Notes: a model not told the origin generated them from the sequence alone. 64,000 bases of DNA from Terripilifer sp031921685 (GCF_031921685.1 NZ_JAPDHU010000001.1:558001-622000), one strand, 5' to 3'; shown: positions 42,718 to 50,072, counted from the stretch's first letter. Numbers and translations are program-made.

Positions 42718-43641
42718 CTACGTCAGCCGGCGCGCCCAGGGCTGGGTCAGCTCAAGCATGGCTTCCACCAAGCGCTCGATATGGGCGTCGACCTGGCCGT
42801 CATCCAGCGCCCAGCGGCCGTTGCGGCGGCGCGCGATATAGAGCGTCCAGGTCAGCGCCGGCCGGTCGATCCGCCGCGCCGCCAAAGTGCCGGCGCGGAC
42901 CTCCCGGGCAACAAGGCTGTAAGGCAGGATGGTGGCGGCGGTGCCGCGCGCCACCATGGTCTTCATGGTCAGCATCGAATGCACTTCATAGGCGACGTGC
43001 ACGTTGAGCGACAGGCGCCGCGCCTCGGTCTCGACGATGTGGCGCAGGATGCCGCGCTCGCCGCCAATGGCGAGATCGTAACGCAGCGCCTCGGCGAAGG
43101 AGACGGTCTCGGTGACAGGCTGCTTGTCGGGCGCGGTGATCAGCAGCAGGTCTTCTTCGATCAAGGCGCGGCGGATAAGATCGGGCCGCTCGTCGACATT
43201 GTAGAGAAAGGTGATGTCGACCTGATCGTGATCGAGCGCATCGAGCAGGACGGGCGTGCGCTCCTCCACCAGGGAGATGGCGACATCGGGCAGACGCTTT
43301 TCCGCATCCATCAGAATGTCGGGACCCAGCATCACCACCATGCCGGAATTGACGCCGAGGCGCAGATGCTCCTGCTTGCGCGCATTGAGCGCACGCACAT
43401 CACGCGCCGCCTGATCGACTTCGCCTAAAATGCGCTGCGCCCGCTGATAGAGCAATTTTCCCGCCGGCGTCGCGGTGACGCCACGCGAATGGCGCAAGAT
43501 GAGGGAGACGCCGAGTTCGGTTTCGAGCTGGCGGATTTGCGCGCCGAGCGCCGGTTGGGCCAGATGCAACGCCTCGGCGGCCGCCGTCATCGTGCCGGCG
43601 TCGATCACCTTGATGAAATAGCTGAGCTGGCGAAGATTGAT
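42718..43641 (-). CDS. LysR family transcriptional regulator with ATC at the start position
   Basis: A LysR regulator of 307 residues if read from 43641. The expected N-terminus (N-L-R-Q-L-S-Y-F-I-K-V-I-D-A-G) is present in frame, directly after a perfect ribosome site GGGAGGAAACC, but the codon in start position (43641-43639) is ATC, not ATG. The first conventional start is GTG 43608, which would remove 11 residues of the first HTH helix and has no ribosome site. The HTH continues TMTAAAEALHLAQPALGAQIRQLETELG, then a substrate-binding domain of the Cbl/Nac type. It lies 26 bp after nikR on the same strand. Confidence 0.85.
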   Translation of the reverse strand: MNLRQLSYFIKVIDAGTMTAAAEALHLAQPALGAQIRQLETELGVSLILRHSRGVTATPAGKLLYQRAQRILGEVDQAARDVRALNARKQEHLRLGVNSGMVVMLGPDILMDAEKRLPDVAISLVEERTPVLLDALDHDQVDITFLYNVDERPDLIRRALIEEDLLLITAPDKQPVTETVSFAEALRYDLAIGGERGILRHIVETEARRLSLNVHVAYEVHSMLTMKTMVARGTAATILPYSLVAREVRAGTLAARRIDRPALTWTLYIARRRNGRWALDDGQVDAHIERLVEAMLELTQPWARRLT

Positions 43642-43667
43642 GGTTTCCTCCCTATCGTTCTTCGCCG

Positions 43668-44129
43668 CTATAGAGCCGGTGTGGAATGACTGTGGCTGTG
43701 GCCGTCGCCGTGGCTGTGACGATGGCCGCCGGGCACCACCGGCACCATATTGATCTGGCCGAAGCGCACGCCGCGCTCGGCGATGGTGCTTTCGGCCAGT
43801 TTGCGGACGTCAGCCGTCGGCCCCTTGAGCAAGGTCACCTCCATGCAGTGGCGGTGATCGAGCCTGGTGCGCATGGAGGAAATGGTGAGGTCGTGATGAT
43901 CGTGCTGGGCCTTGTCGAGGCGCAGCGCCAGATCGCGGCCATCATAGTCGTAGACATAGCTGACGGCGGCGACGCATTCCGGCGTCTCGCTGCCGGCTTC
44001 AGTGCGCACCAGGGCATCGCGCACCAGGTCGCGGATGGCCTCGGAGCGGTTGGAATAGCCGTTCCGGGCCATGAAGGTGTCGATCGCGGCGGCGATGGCA
44101 TCGTCGAGGCTGATGGTGAGGCGTTGCAT
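43668..44129 (-). CDS. nikR: NikR-family nickel-responsive regulator with altered metal ligands
   Basis: A 153-residue ribbon-helix-helix regulator. The N-terminal RHH is MQRLTISLDDAIAAAIDTF (start ATG 44129, ribosome site GGAGACAA). The C-terminal ACT-like Ni domain keeps His76 and Cys95 at E. coli NikR numbering, but the segment SSMRTRLDHRHC has Arg at positions 87 and 89, where E. coli NikR has the His ligands. A His-rich tail (HRHSHGDGHSHSHS) ends the protein and could bind metal instead. No nik permease, urease or hydrogenase gene is in the window. A LysR gene follows. Confidence 0.85.
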   Translation of the reverse strand: MQRLTISLDDAIAAAIDTFMARNGYSNRSEAIRDLVRDALVRTEAGSETPECVAAVSYVYDYDGRDLALRLDKAQHDHHDLTISSMRTRLDHRHCMEVTLLKGPTADVRKLAESTIAERGVRFGQINMVPVVPGGHRHSHGDGHSHSHSTPAL

Positions 44130-44330
44130 TTTTGTCTCCGGGCGGCGGCTGGCCGACACATTTCTAGGTTTCGGCCCGCTCCCCGGGCCGGGATTCTTCT
44201 AGCAGAACCAGGCGCCAAAGGGCACCGGGCGCCGGGGCGGCGGGCGGCTCATGGTTTTGGCTTATTTTCCGGGTTGGCGGCCCGCCGCCATCTTGCGCAA
44301 ATCGGCCGGCTGTGGCTATCGTCGCGGCGC

Positions 44331-44404
44331 GCGGGCGTAGTTCAATGGTAGAACGGAAGCTTCCCAAGCTTCATACGAGGGTTCGATTCCCTTCGCCCGC
44401 TCCA
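44331..44404 (+). tRNA. tRNA-Gly (anticodon CCC)
   Basis: A 74-base cloverleaf with encoded CCA. The acceptor stem GCGGGCG/CGCCCGC, D-arm GTTC-AATGGTA-GAAC, anticodon stem GAAGC/GCTTC with loop TTCCCAA (anticodon CCC at 44363-44365), and TPsiC arm GAGGG-TTCGATT-CCCTT region are all formed. The discriminator base is T. Confidence 0.95.
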
Positions 44405-44506
44405 AACAATCCTTTGAGCACCAATGTCTCCGTTCACCCTTTTGGATGGCGTCGCTACGTTCGCCCACGGCGTGCTTCCTTCAAAATGTGAAATGTCTCA
44501 GCCGCG

Positions 44507-44658
44507 GTGTCATCCCCGACAGCCGCGCAGCGGCTGAGCGGGGATCCAGGGGCGAGCGGTAGAACGAAAATCGAGAGCTGTGTTGCATCGCCATCACGCA
44601 ACGTTTTACCACGCGCCCTGGATTCCCGCTCGCGCCTTCGGCGCGTCGGGAATGACAC
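44507..44658. repeat. Family C bipartite palindromic element, copy C2
   Basis: Nearly identical arms to C1 (GTGTCATCCCCGACAGCCGC at left; GGGAATGACAC at right) but a different centre. The inner module reads CCAGGGGCGAGCGGTAGAAC on the left and TTTTACCACGCGCCCTGG on the right, the latter as in families A and B, so C2 is a mosaic. Confidence 0.9.
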
Positions 44659-44705
44659 GGAGAGTTTTTCAATAGCCGACTACGAGCGCGCCAAAAGCTC
44701 GACTT

Positions 44706-44730
44706 GGAACGCCTCTTTTGTTCATGCGTT
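44706..44730 (+). promoter_or_regulatory. EcfG (general stress response) promoter
   Basis: GGAAC at 44706-44710, a 16-bp spacer, and CGTT at 44727-44730 match the alphaproteobacterial sigma-EcfG consensus GGAAC-N16/17-CGTT exactly. It ends 24 bp before the ATG of the PRC-barrel gene, leaving a short leader with GGAGGG. Confidence 0.8.
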
Positions 44731-44754
44731 GACCCCTCATCACAGGAGGGAGCC

Positions 44755-45051
44755 ATGGACCATGGCCAGCATGTGCGTCTCGCGCTCGCCGAAATCACGC
44801 CTGATGTCGTTGAAGGCGTCACCATTTATGGGCGGGATGAGGACGTCATCAGCAGCGTCGATCATCTGCACGGATCGGGCGAGCAGGCGCAGGTCGTTTT
44901 CGATGTTGGCGGATTTTTGGGCATTGGCTCGAAGCGGGTCGCGCTTTTTGCCAGCCAGTTCGATTTCATGCGCGATGAGAATGGTAACGTCCATGCGATC
45001 ACGCAGATGACCATGGATCAATTGGAAGCCTTGCCCGAACATACCGACTGA
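44755..45051 (+). CDS. PRC-barrel-like domain protein, probable stress protein
   Basis: A 98-residue protein. The middle segment VTIYGRDEDVISSVDHLHGSG and the following strands (QVVFDVGGFLGIGSKRVALFASQFDFMRDENGNVHAI) form the PRC-barrel pattern, ending with a short helix MTMDQLEALPEH. PRC-barrel proteins bind RNA, photosystem subunits or membranes; small free-standing members in Hyphomicrobiales are often stress-induced. The ATG at 44755 follows CAGGAGGGAGCC. The EcfG promoter directly upstream supports a general stress role. Confidence 0.85.
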   Translation: MDHGQHVRLALAEITPDVVEGVTIYGRDEDVISSVDHLHGSGEQAQVVFDVGGFLGIGSKRVALFASQFDFMRDENGNVHAITQMTMDQLEALPEHTD

Positions 45052-45140
45052 GCACGGAACAACGATTGAATTGAAACATTGGTCTTCATCTGCATCTCGC
45101 ATTGCAGATGGCGGGCCATCCAAAAAGCTCTCGGCTCGCC

Positions 45141-45190
45141 GCCCCGTCGCTTGACTGCATGAAGGCGTGCCGGTCAAGCGGCGGGGCATT
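45141..45190 (+). terminator. Strong hairpin, probable terminator of the PRC-barrel gene
   Basis: GCCCCGTCGCTTGAC (45141-45155) pairs with GTCAAGCGGCGGGGC (45173-45187) over 15 positions with one T-G wobble; the loop is 17 nt and ATTTCT follows. The long loop and short U run are unusual for a terminator. It lies 90 bp after the stop. Confidence 0.55.
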
Positions 45191-45232
45191 TCTACTAGAT
45201 GCAAATCTACCAGGTACAAATCTACCAGATAC
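45188..45232. repeat. Three tandem 15-bp repeats
   Basis: ATTTCTACTAGATGC, AAATCTACCAGGTAC and AAATCTACCAGATAC follow each other without spacing. The last two differ at one base. They sit between the hairpin above and a tiny membrane-protein gene, about 90 bp upstream of it. Confidence 0.8.
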
Positions 45233-45321
45233 ACTTGCATCATGAGCGCGGGTGCCCCTGCATCGCGACTCTCCTCTGAACACCCGCCTATTCTGCCGCT
45301 CCCAAACGGTTGAGGTGCGGA

Positions 45322-45438
45322 ATGCGAATTGCGATTATGAAACAAGGGCAGATCAACCCGTTCGTTCTGATCCCCCTGACGGCCCTGGCCGGGGCGCTCT
45401 TTCTCGCCGGCACCGTTCTCTTCCTGATCGCGACATAG
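45322..45438 (+). CDS. Small single-pass membrane protein
   Basis: Thirty-eight residues: MRIAIMKQGQINPFVLIPLT then ALAGALFLAGTVLFLIAT. One hydrophobic helix (about 15-37) follows a short basic N-terminus. A GAGGTGCGG ribosome site lies just before ATG 45322. Too short for family assignment; the coding call rests on the ribosome site, the clean transmembrane helix and position. Confidence 0.5.
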   Translation: MRIAIMKQGQINPFVLIPLTALAGALFLAGTVLFLIAT

Positions 45439-45459
45439 ATAGACCGGCTGCGATTGGAC

Positions 45460-45699
45460 ATGTCTTTCATCAGTGAATGGATCGAAAGTGGCGAAGGCTA
45501 TCTGCGGGAGGAAAAATGCGACGGCGTGACCATGCTCGTTCGCCATACGTCAACGGGCAGTGAGCATTCCCGTGTCGCGCTGAACGGCAATCTGGTGGCC
45601 GAGATCGTCGATCGGCAGCGGCGCGGCACGATCGTGCGTCGATACCAGCCCGGCCTTCACGATACGGCGATCTATGATTTGAACAGTCCGCAGCTTTGA
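45460..45699 (+). CDS. Small hypothetical protein
   Basis: Seventy-nine residues, MSFISEWIESGEGYLREEKC at the start. A mixed alpha/beta pattern ends RRYQPGLHDTAIYDLNSPQL, with no signal or membrane segment. It starts 22 bp after the tiny membrane protein, suggesting a two-gene unit. I do not recognise a family. TTG 45454 is an alternative start two codons upstream. Confidence 0.5.
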   Translation: MSFISEWIESGEGYLREEKCDGVTMLVRHTSTGSEHSRVALNGNLVAEIVDRQRRGTIVRRYQPGLHDTAIYDLNSPQL

Positions 45700-45715
45700 C
45701 AAAAGGCCCGTCATT

Positions 45716-45753
45716 AAAAAGGCCCGTCTTGGCAGGGGAGCCAAGGACGGGCC
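45716..45753 (-). terminator. Rho-independent terminator of the ArgH-like lyase gene
   Basis: GGCCCGTCTTGGC (45721-45733) pairs with GCCAAGGACGGGCC (45740-45753) with one bulged G. Read on the minus strand the hairpin is followed by TTTTT (complement of 45716-45720), so it serves the leftward operon. A second GGCCCGTC just left (45705-45712) is a partial duplicate. Confidence 0.75.
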
Positions 45754-45888
45754 AGTCAAGGGAGGAAACGTCCGGTGGGACGTTTTGCTGCGGCGGGATA
45801 GGAGCCGCAGATTTCAGCTTCGCACCGGATCGCTGCTGCGTTCATTGATCCATCGCAAAGATGCGGTCGGCCCCATTCGCCGGCCTGC

Positions 45889-47361
45889 CTAATCGGCAGA
45901 GCGGGCCAGAAGGCGCTCAAAATTCTGATCGAGGACCTTTTGAGCACGCGCCAGATTCTCGACATGCGCTTTTTGCCATTGCCGATCCGCATCGAGCGCC
46001 GCCCGCGCGGCCGTCAACATTCTCTCCACCTCAGCCGCCTGCGGGCCGCCGAGGCCCCTGCTCGATTGCACCATGTTGTCGGCATCGAGCGCGCGGCGGA
46101 ACATGGCTTCCGACAGCGGCAGCGCACGGACGGAGAAATCCAGCTCGTCCGCCACCTCGCGCCAGATGCGCTGGGCTTCCGCGAAAGCCATGTCGCTTGA
46201 ACGCTGCTCCTGCGCGCGCAGGTGCTCGACGAGGCGCGCCGCGAAATGGTGGCCGATGCGGAAGGGAATGTCGCCGTCACGTTGCAGCACGTCGGCGAGT
46301 TCGGTCATGGTCGAGAATTCGCTCTCGACCTCCTGCTTCGCCCGCACCGGATCGAAGTGCAGCGCGCGCACCACCTCGGCCAGACTGTCGAGCACCAGCG
46401 CCATCCGTTCGACCGTGGCCTGGGGCTGGTTGCCCTGTTCGGGATCGATGAAGGGTTTGTAGTCGCCCATGCCGGTCGCGACATTGTGGGCGACGAGGGC
46501 AAAGGCTTGCGCCGAACCGATCAGCCGGCTGGCGCGGCCGCGCAGAAAGGTGAGACCTAAAGGATTGCGCTTCTGCGGCATGATGCTGCTGCCGCCGGTC
46601 TGCGCGCCCGACGCCAGCAGCAGCCAGGGGCGCGCCTGCGCATATTGCGCGGTGAGATCGGCGACGAGAGCGCCGATGGTCAGGCCGCAGGAGGTGGCAA
46701 GCCCCGCCAGCTCGGCGCCGAGATCGATGGGGGCGATCTGGCCGGCATCGAAAGAATTTTCGATGAGACCATCGAAACCCAACAACTCCGCCAGGCGCAT
46801 GCGGTCGATGTCGAAACTCGACGTGCCCATGGCGGCGGTGCCGAAGGGCGAACGGTTGATACGCGGATAAGCCTCGCGCATGCGCTCGGCGAGACGCGCG
46901 AAGGCGCTCAGGAAGCCCAGCAGATAATGGCCCAGAGTGAGCGGCTGCGCCTGCACGCCCCAGGTATAGGCCGGGATCACATCCTTAGGATGCCGGGCCG
47001 CCAGATCGAGCAGCGCGGCGCGTGTTTCGATCAGACGCTCGAAGACATGCAGATAGTCGCGCCGCAAGGCCAGCCGCTGCAAGGTGGCGCCGAGATCCTG
47101 CCGGCTGCGGCCGATATGGACGCGCGAGACATCGCGACCCGCGCGGGCGACCATCGCCTTTTCGAACTCGAGATAATCGCCGGGGCGCTCCCCGCCCGCT
47201 TCGCCGCGCGCCGCGACCGCAGCAATCGCCTCGGCAATCGTGCGGCCGAGCGCCGGCGGCAACAGGCCGCGCTCGACGAGCATCACCGCCGAGGCCTTGT
47301 TCATCTCGACCAGCCAATGAAACGCATCGGGCATGGCGGGTCGCACGGGAGCCTTAATCAA
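45889..47361 (-). CDS. Argininosuccinate lyase-like protein (aspartase/fumarase superfamily)
   Basis: A 490-residue lyase. The superfamily signature GSSIMPQKRNPLG (about residues 262-274) is intact and the HIGRSRQD segment (about 82-89) corresponds to HTGRSRND of ArgH. The N-terminal WGGRF block of true ArgH is missing. A long C-terminal helical tail is present. It would cleave a C-N bond to give fumarate. Its start overlaps the tctC-type gene's stop (ATGA), so binding protein and lyase are co-translated, which points to catabolism of an imported N-succinyl-type compound rather than arginine synthesis. EDDS lyase is a known relative of this kind. Confidence 0.85.
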   Translation of the reverse strand: MIKAPVRPAMPDAFHWLVEMNKASAVMLVERGLLPPALGRTIAEAIAAVAARGEAGGERPGDYLEFEKAMVARAGRDVSRVHIGRSRQDLGATLQRLALRRDYLHVFERLIETRAALLDLAARHPKDVIPAYTWGVQAQPLTLGHYLLGFLSAFARLAERMREAYPRINRSPFGTAAMGTSSFDIDRMRLAELLGFDGLIENSFDAGQIAPIDLGAELAGLATSCGLTIGALVADLTAQYAQARPWLLLASGAQTGGSSIMPQKRNPLGLTFLRGRASRLIGSAQAFALVAHNVATGMGDYKPFIDPEQGNQPQATVERMALVLDSLAEVVRALHFDPVRAKQEVESEFSTMTELADVLQRDGDIPFRIGHHFAARLVEHLRAQEQRSSDMAFAEAQRIWREVADELDFSVRALPLSEAMFRRALDADNMVQSSRGLGGPQAAEVERMLTAARAALDADRQWQKAHVENLARAQKVLDQNFERLLARSAD

Positions 47362-48341
47362 CGCGGCGTCTCCGTCGCGCTATTGGCGGCGGCAACGACG
47401 GCAGCGAGACTGTCCGTCTCCTGCTTGAGGAACTGCCCGAAGGCTTGCGGCGTCGATGGTGGCGACGGCACTTCCAGCGAGGTCTTGCGCAGTTCCAAGG
47501 TTGCCGGATCGGCATTCACGGCGGCGACCGCCGCATTCAACTTGTCGACGATCTCCTTGGGCGTGCCTTTCGGCGCGAACAAGGCCGTCCAGAAGGAGGC
47601 GTCGATGCCTTTCAGATATTTGCTCTCGTTCACCGTCGGCACGTCCGGGCGCTGTGGATCGCGCTCGGCGCGCAGCATGCCGAAGGCTTTCATCTGTCCG
47701 GTCGACAATTGCTGATCGACGGAGGCAAGCACCGCCACGGCGAGATCGACATGGCCGGCGCCGATGTCCTGCAAGATGGGGCCGGCACCGCGATAAGCGA
47801 CATAGCGCACTTTCAGGCCGGCCTTCTGCATCGAGAGAACGGCGGCGAGATATTGAAACGTGCCGACGCCAGGATGGGCGAGCGACAATCCATCCGGATT
47901 GGCGCGGCCATATTCGATTAGCTCGTCGAGCGTATTCGCCGGCAGGCCATTGCGGCCGAACAGCACCGCCGTCGATCGCGCGATGAGCGCCACCGGTTCG
48001 AAATCGGCGACGCGATATCGTGTTGCCGGATTGACCAAGGGCGTGACGATCATTTCATTGGTGGTGCCGAACAGCAGCGTGTAGCCGTCGGGCGCTGATG
48101 TCGCGACCTTCATGGCGCCGATCGCGCCGCTGGCGCCGCCGACATTTTCAACGACGATGGACTGGCCGAAATATTTTTCGAGAAACGGCGTGCCGACCCG
48201 CGCGGTGATGTCGGCACCACCGCCGGCCGGATAGGCGACCACAAGGGTGATCGGCCGCGACGGATAGGTGCCTTGTGCCGCAGCCGGGCTGCCGAGCCCC
48301 ACGACCGCCGCCAGAAGCGCGGATTTCATCCCAAAAGACAT
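47358..48341 (-). CDS. Bug/TctC-type periplasmic solute-binding protein
   Basis: A 327-residue binding protein. Signal peptide residues 1-22 end in AAAQG. The mature start YPSRPITLVVAYPAGGGADITAR and ENVGGASGAIGAMKVA are diagnostic. The segment FWTALFAPKGTPKEIVDKLNAAV near residue 250 is the conserved C-lobe. It leads the two-gene operon with the ArgH-like lyase; the LysR gene diverges from it across 94 bp. Confidence 0.92.
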   Translation of the reverse strand: MSFGMKSALLAAVVGLGSPAAAQGTYPSRPITLVVAYPAGGGADITARVGTPFLEKYFGQSIVVENVGGASGAIGAMKVATSAPDGYTLLFGTTNEMIVTPLVNPATRYRVADFEPVALIARSTAVLFGRNGLPANTLDELIEYGRANPDGLSLAHPGVGTFQYLAAVLSMQKAGLKVRYVAYRGAGPILQDIGAGHVDLAVAVLASVDQQLSTGQMKAFGMLRAERDPQRPDVPTVNESKYLKGIDASFWTALFAPKGTPKEIVDKLNAAVAAVNADPATLELRKTSLEVPSPPSTPQAFGQFLKQETDSLAAVVAAANSATETPR

Positions 48342-48435
48342 GTGCCCTCCCCTCTTTTCGAGGGCTGCACATTTAAGACTTGCTCACTCATACGAAAAAT
48401 ACGAAATTTGCATCTTCACATACCATATTTGATAT
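48342..48435. promoter_or_regulatory. Divergent control region of the tctC/lyase operon and LysR gene
   Basis: Ninety-four AT-rich bases. ATACGAAA occurs twice in direct repeat (48390-48397 and 48399-48406), close to ATATTTGATATATG before the LysR start. LysR proteins normally bind such shared regions; no clear T-N11-A palindrome stands out. Confidence 0.45.
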
Positions 48436-49359
48436 ATGACTTCTCCCAGCCATCTGCGCGCCTTTCGCGCCGTCATGGAAACCGGCGCCGTCACCAGCGC
48501 CGCCACTGCCCTGCGCCGCGCGCAGCCGCAGATCAGCCGGTCGATTGCGGAGCTCGAAGCCGAGATCGGCTTTCCCCTGTTCACGCGCAAGGGCCGCCGC
48601 GTCGTCCCGACCGAACGTGCCCTGAAATTCTACGAGGAAGTGTGCAGCGCGCTCGACGGGCTCGATCGCGTCGATCAGGTAGCGGACGATCTGCGCCGCG
48701 AAGCGTCCGACGAATTGCGTATCCTGGCGCTGTCGCATGCCGCCTATTCCATCGTGCCGCTGGCCATCGCCCATCTGCGGCGCGAGCAGCCCGATCTGCG
48801 CTTCGCGCTGGAGATCGTATCGCGCAATGCCATGGGCGCCATCGTCTCCTATCGCAACTATGATATCGGCGTCGCGGTGCTGCCGTTCGACGGGCCTGGC
48901 GTGCGCGTCGAGGAAATCGGCCACGTGCCGATGAGCCTGTTCATGCCGCGCACCGATCCGCTGGCGCGCAAGAAAACCATTTCGGCGGCCGAGATTTGCC
49001 AACGACCGTTCATCGCGCTGGTGCGCAACACGCCGCTGCGGCAGATGCTCGATGCGCATTTCGCGGCGCAAGGCCTGCGCCTCAACATCATGGTCGAAAC
49101 CCAGACCGTGCGCGCCGCCTGCGAACTGGCGAGCCGCGGCGCCGGCCTCACCATCGCCGATGCGATGACGGCGACGGCGGCCCTGTCGCCCGACACGCTG
49201 CTCGTGCCCTGGCGCGAGATCGCGCCCTCGCCCATCGGGCTCATTCATCCCGAGGGATCGCAGCCAACGTCCGCCGCGCAGCGCTTCGGCGCCATCCTGG
49301 CGCAGGTGGTGCAAGCGGGGCCGAAGGCGTTTGAGCCAAAGTGGAAGCCGAAGGACTGA
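48436..49359 (+). CDS. LysR family transcriptional regulator
   Basis: A 307-residue regulator. The HTH is SHLRAFRAVMETGAVTSAATALRRAQPQISRSIAELEAEIGFPLF (residues 4-48). The C-terminal effector domain starts near ELRILALSHAAYSIVPLAI. It is divergent from the tctC-lyase operon, so it most likely controls that operon in response to the imported compound or a breakdown product. Confidence 0.92.
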   Translation: MTSPSHLRAFRAVMETGAVTSAATALRRAQPQISRSIAELEAEIGFPLFTRKGRRVVPTERALKFYEEVCSALDGLDRVDQVADDLRREASDELRILALSHAAYSIVPLAIAHLRREQPDLRFALEIVSRNAMGAIVSYRNYDIGVAVLPFDGPGVRVEEIGHVPMSLFMPRTDPLARKKTISAAEICQRPFIALVRNTPLRQMLDAHFAAQGLRLNIMVETQTVRAACELASRGAGLTIADAMTATAALSPDTLLVPWREIAPSPIGLIHPEGSQPTSAAQRFGAILAQVVQAGPKAFEPKWKPKD

Positions 49360-49384
49360 AGCTCAGTCTGTCGGCCCGATCCGG

Positions 49385-49975
49385 TTACGACACGGGGACC
49401 TTGCGCCGTCTCGCCGGCTTGCGCTCGGCGGTTTCGTCCGACGGCGAGACGGTTGGCGCCGGCGCAGCGCTTGGCAATTGCTCCGCCTGATCGCCATAGA
49501 TGCGCTTTGCGAGCGATTTCGCATATCCCTCGCTCAGCTTGCGATCGACGTCGGCCAGGTCCTGCGTGGCGGCGATGGCCGCGCCGATGACACCGTTGAA
49601 AATGTAATCGGCCTGCTCGTTGAGCGGAAATTCGGCGATGACACTGCCGCTCCTGTCCGTCACGGACACCGTCGTGCCCAAAATGTTGGCGCTGCCGACC
49701 AGCAGCGACATGACGGCATTTTTATAGTTCACGCCGTTGACGGTGATGTGCACGCTCGCCGGTCGTCCGTTCGGCATATCCTTGACGATCGTCGCGGTAG
49801 CCGCCTTGGCAACGACCGACTTGATGTCGGTGGCGCTTTGCACCGTCGGCTTGGCCGATACGGAAACGCTGCGCACCGACAGCGGACCAAACTGATCGAC
49901 GAGAGCCGTCTGGCACCCCGCCAAAAGCGTCGCGAACGCAACGACGAGCGTTGCCTTAACTACATGAATAATCAT
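49385..49975 (-). CDS. Hypothetical lipoprotein
   Basis: A 196-residue protein with a lipoprotein signal: MIIHVVKATLVVAFATLLAGC, lipobox LLAGC with Cys21. The mature part is a beta/alpha domain (VHITVNGVNYKNAVMSLLVGSANILGTTVSVTD) and ends with an Arg/Lys/Pro-rich tail KPARRRKVPVS. I do not recognise a family. It is convergent with the LysR gene (25 bp). The TolC-family gene lies upstream on the same strand (97 bp gap). Confidence 0.75.
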   Translation of the reverse strand: MIIHVVKATLVVAFATLLAGCQTALVDQFGPLSVRSVSVSAKPTVQSATDIKSVVAKAATATIVKDMPNGRPASVHITVNGVNYKNAVMSLLVGSANILGTTVSVTDRSGSVIAEFPLNEQADYIFNGVIGAAIAATQDLADVDRKLSEGYAKSLAKRIYGDQAEQLPSAAPAPTVSPSDETAERKPARRRKVPVS

Positions 49976-50072
49976 CCGATCCCCCCAATCTCCGAAGCCC
50001 TAGCAGCGGCTCAGGAGAGAGGGAATGTCGACTTAAGACCATTCGTGCGGAAACTGTGGATGGCGAGACCGC

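Larger units (their letters stand above)
44405..44754. other. Gene-free stretch: tRNA 3' flank, repeat C2, stress promoter
   Basis: A 350-bp gap. After the tRNA there is no strong T-rich terminator. It contains element C2 (44507-44658) and, at 44706-44730, a GGAAC-N16-CGTT promoter for the PRC-barrel gene. Confidence 0.7.

Noticed and set aside
44130..44330. A NikR operator in the 200 bp upstream of the nikR-like gene
   Set aside because: No GTATGA-N16-TCATAC-like palindrome is visible; the only CATAC is inside the tRNA gene.
13026..44658. The dispersed repeats as CRISPR or as insertion sequences
   Set aside because: The copies are kilobases apart with no regular spacers or cas genes, and no transposase frame lies in any of them.
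45188..45232. Tandem 15-bp units as a mini-CRISPR
   Set aside because: Units are contiguous with no spacers.
45889..47361. Calling the lyase argH
   Set aside because: The N-terminal ArgH block is absent, it is coupled to a periplasmic binding protein gene, and no arginine biosynthesis gene is near.
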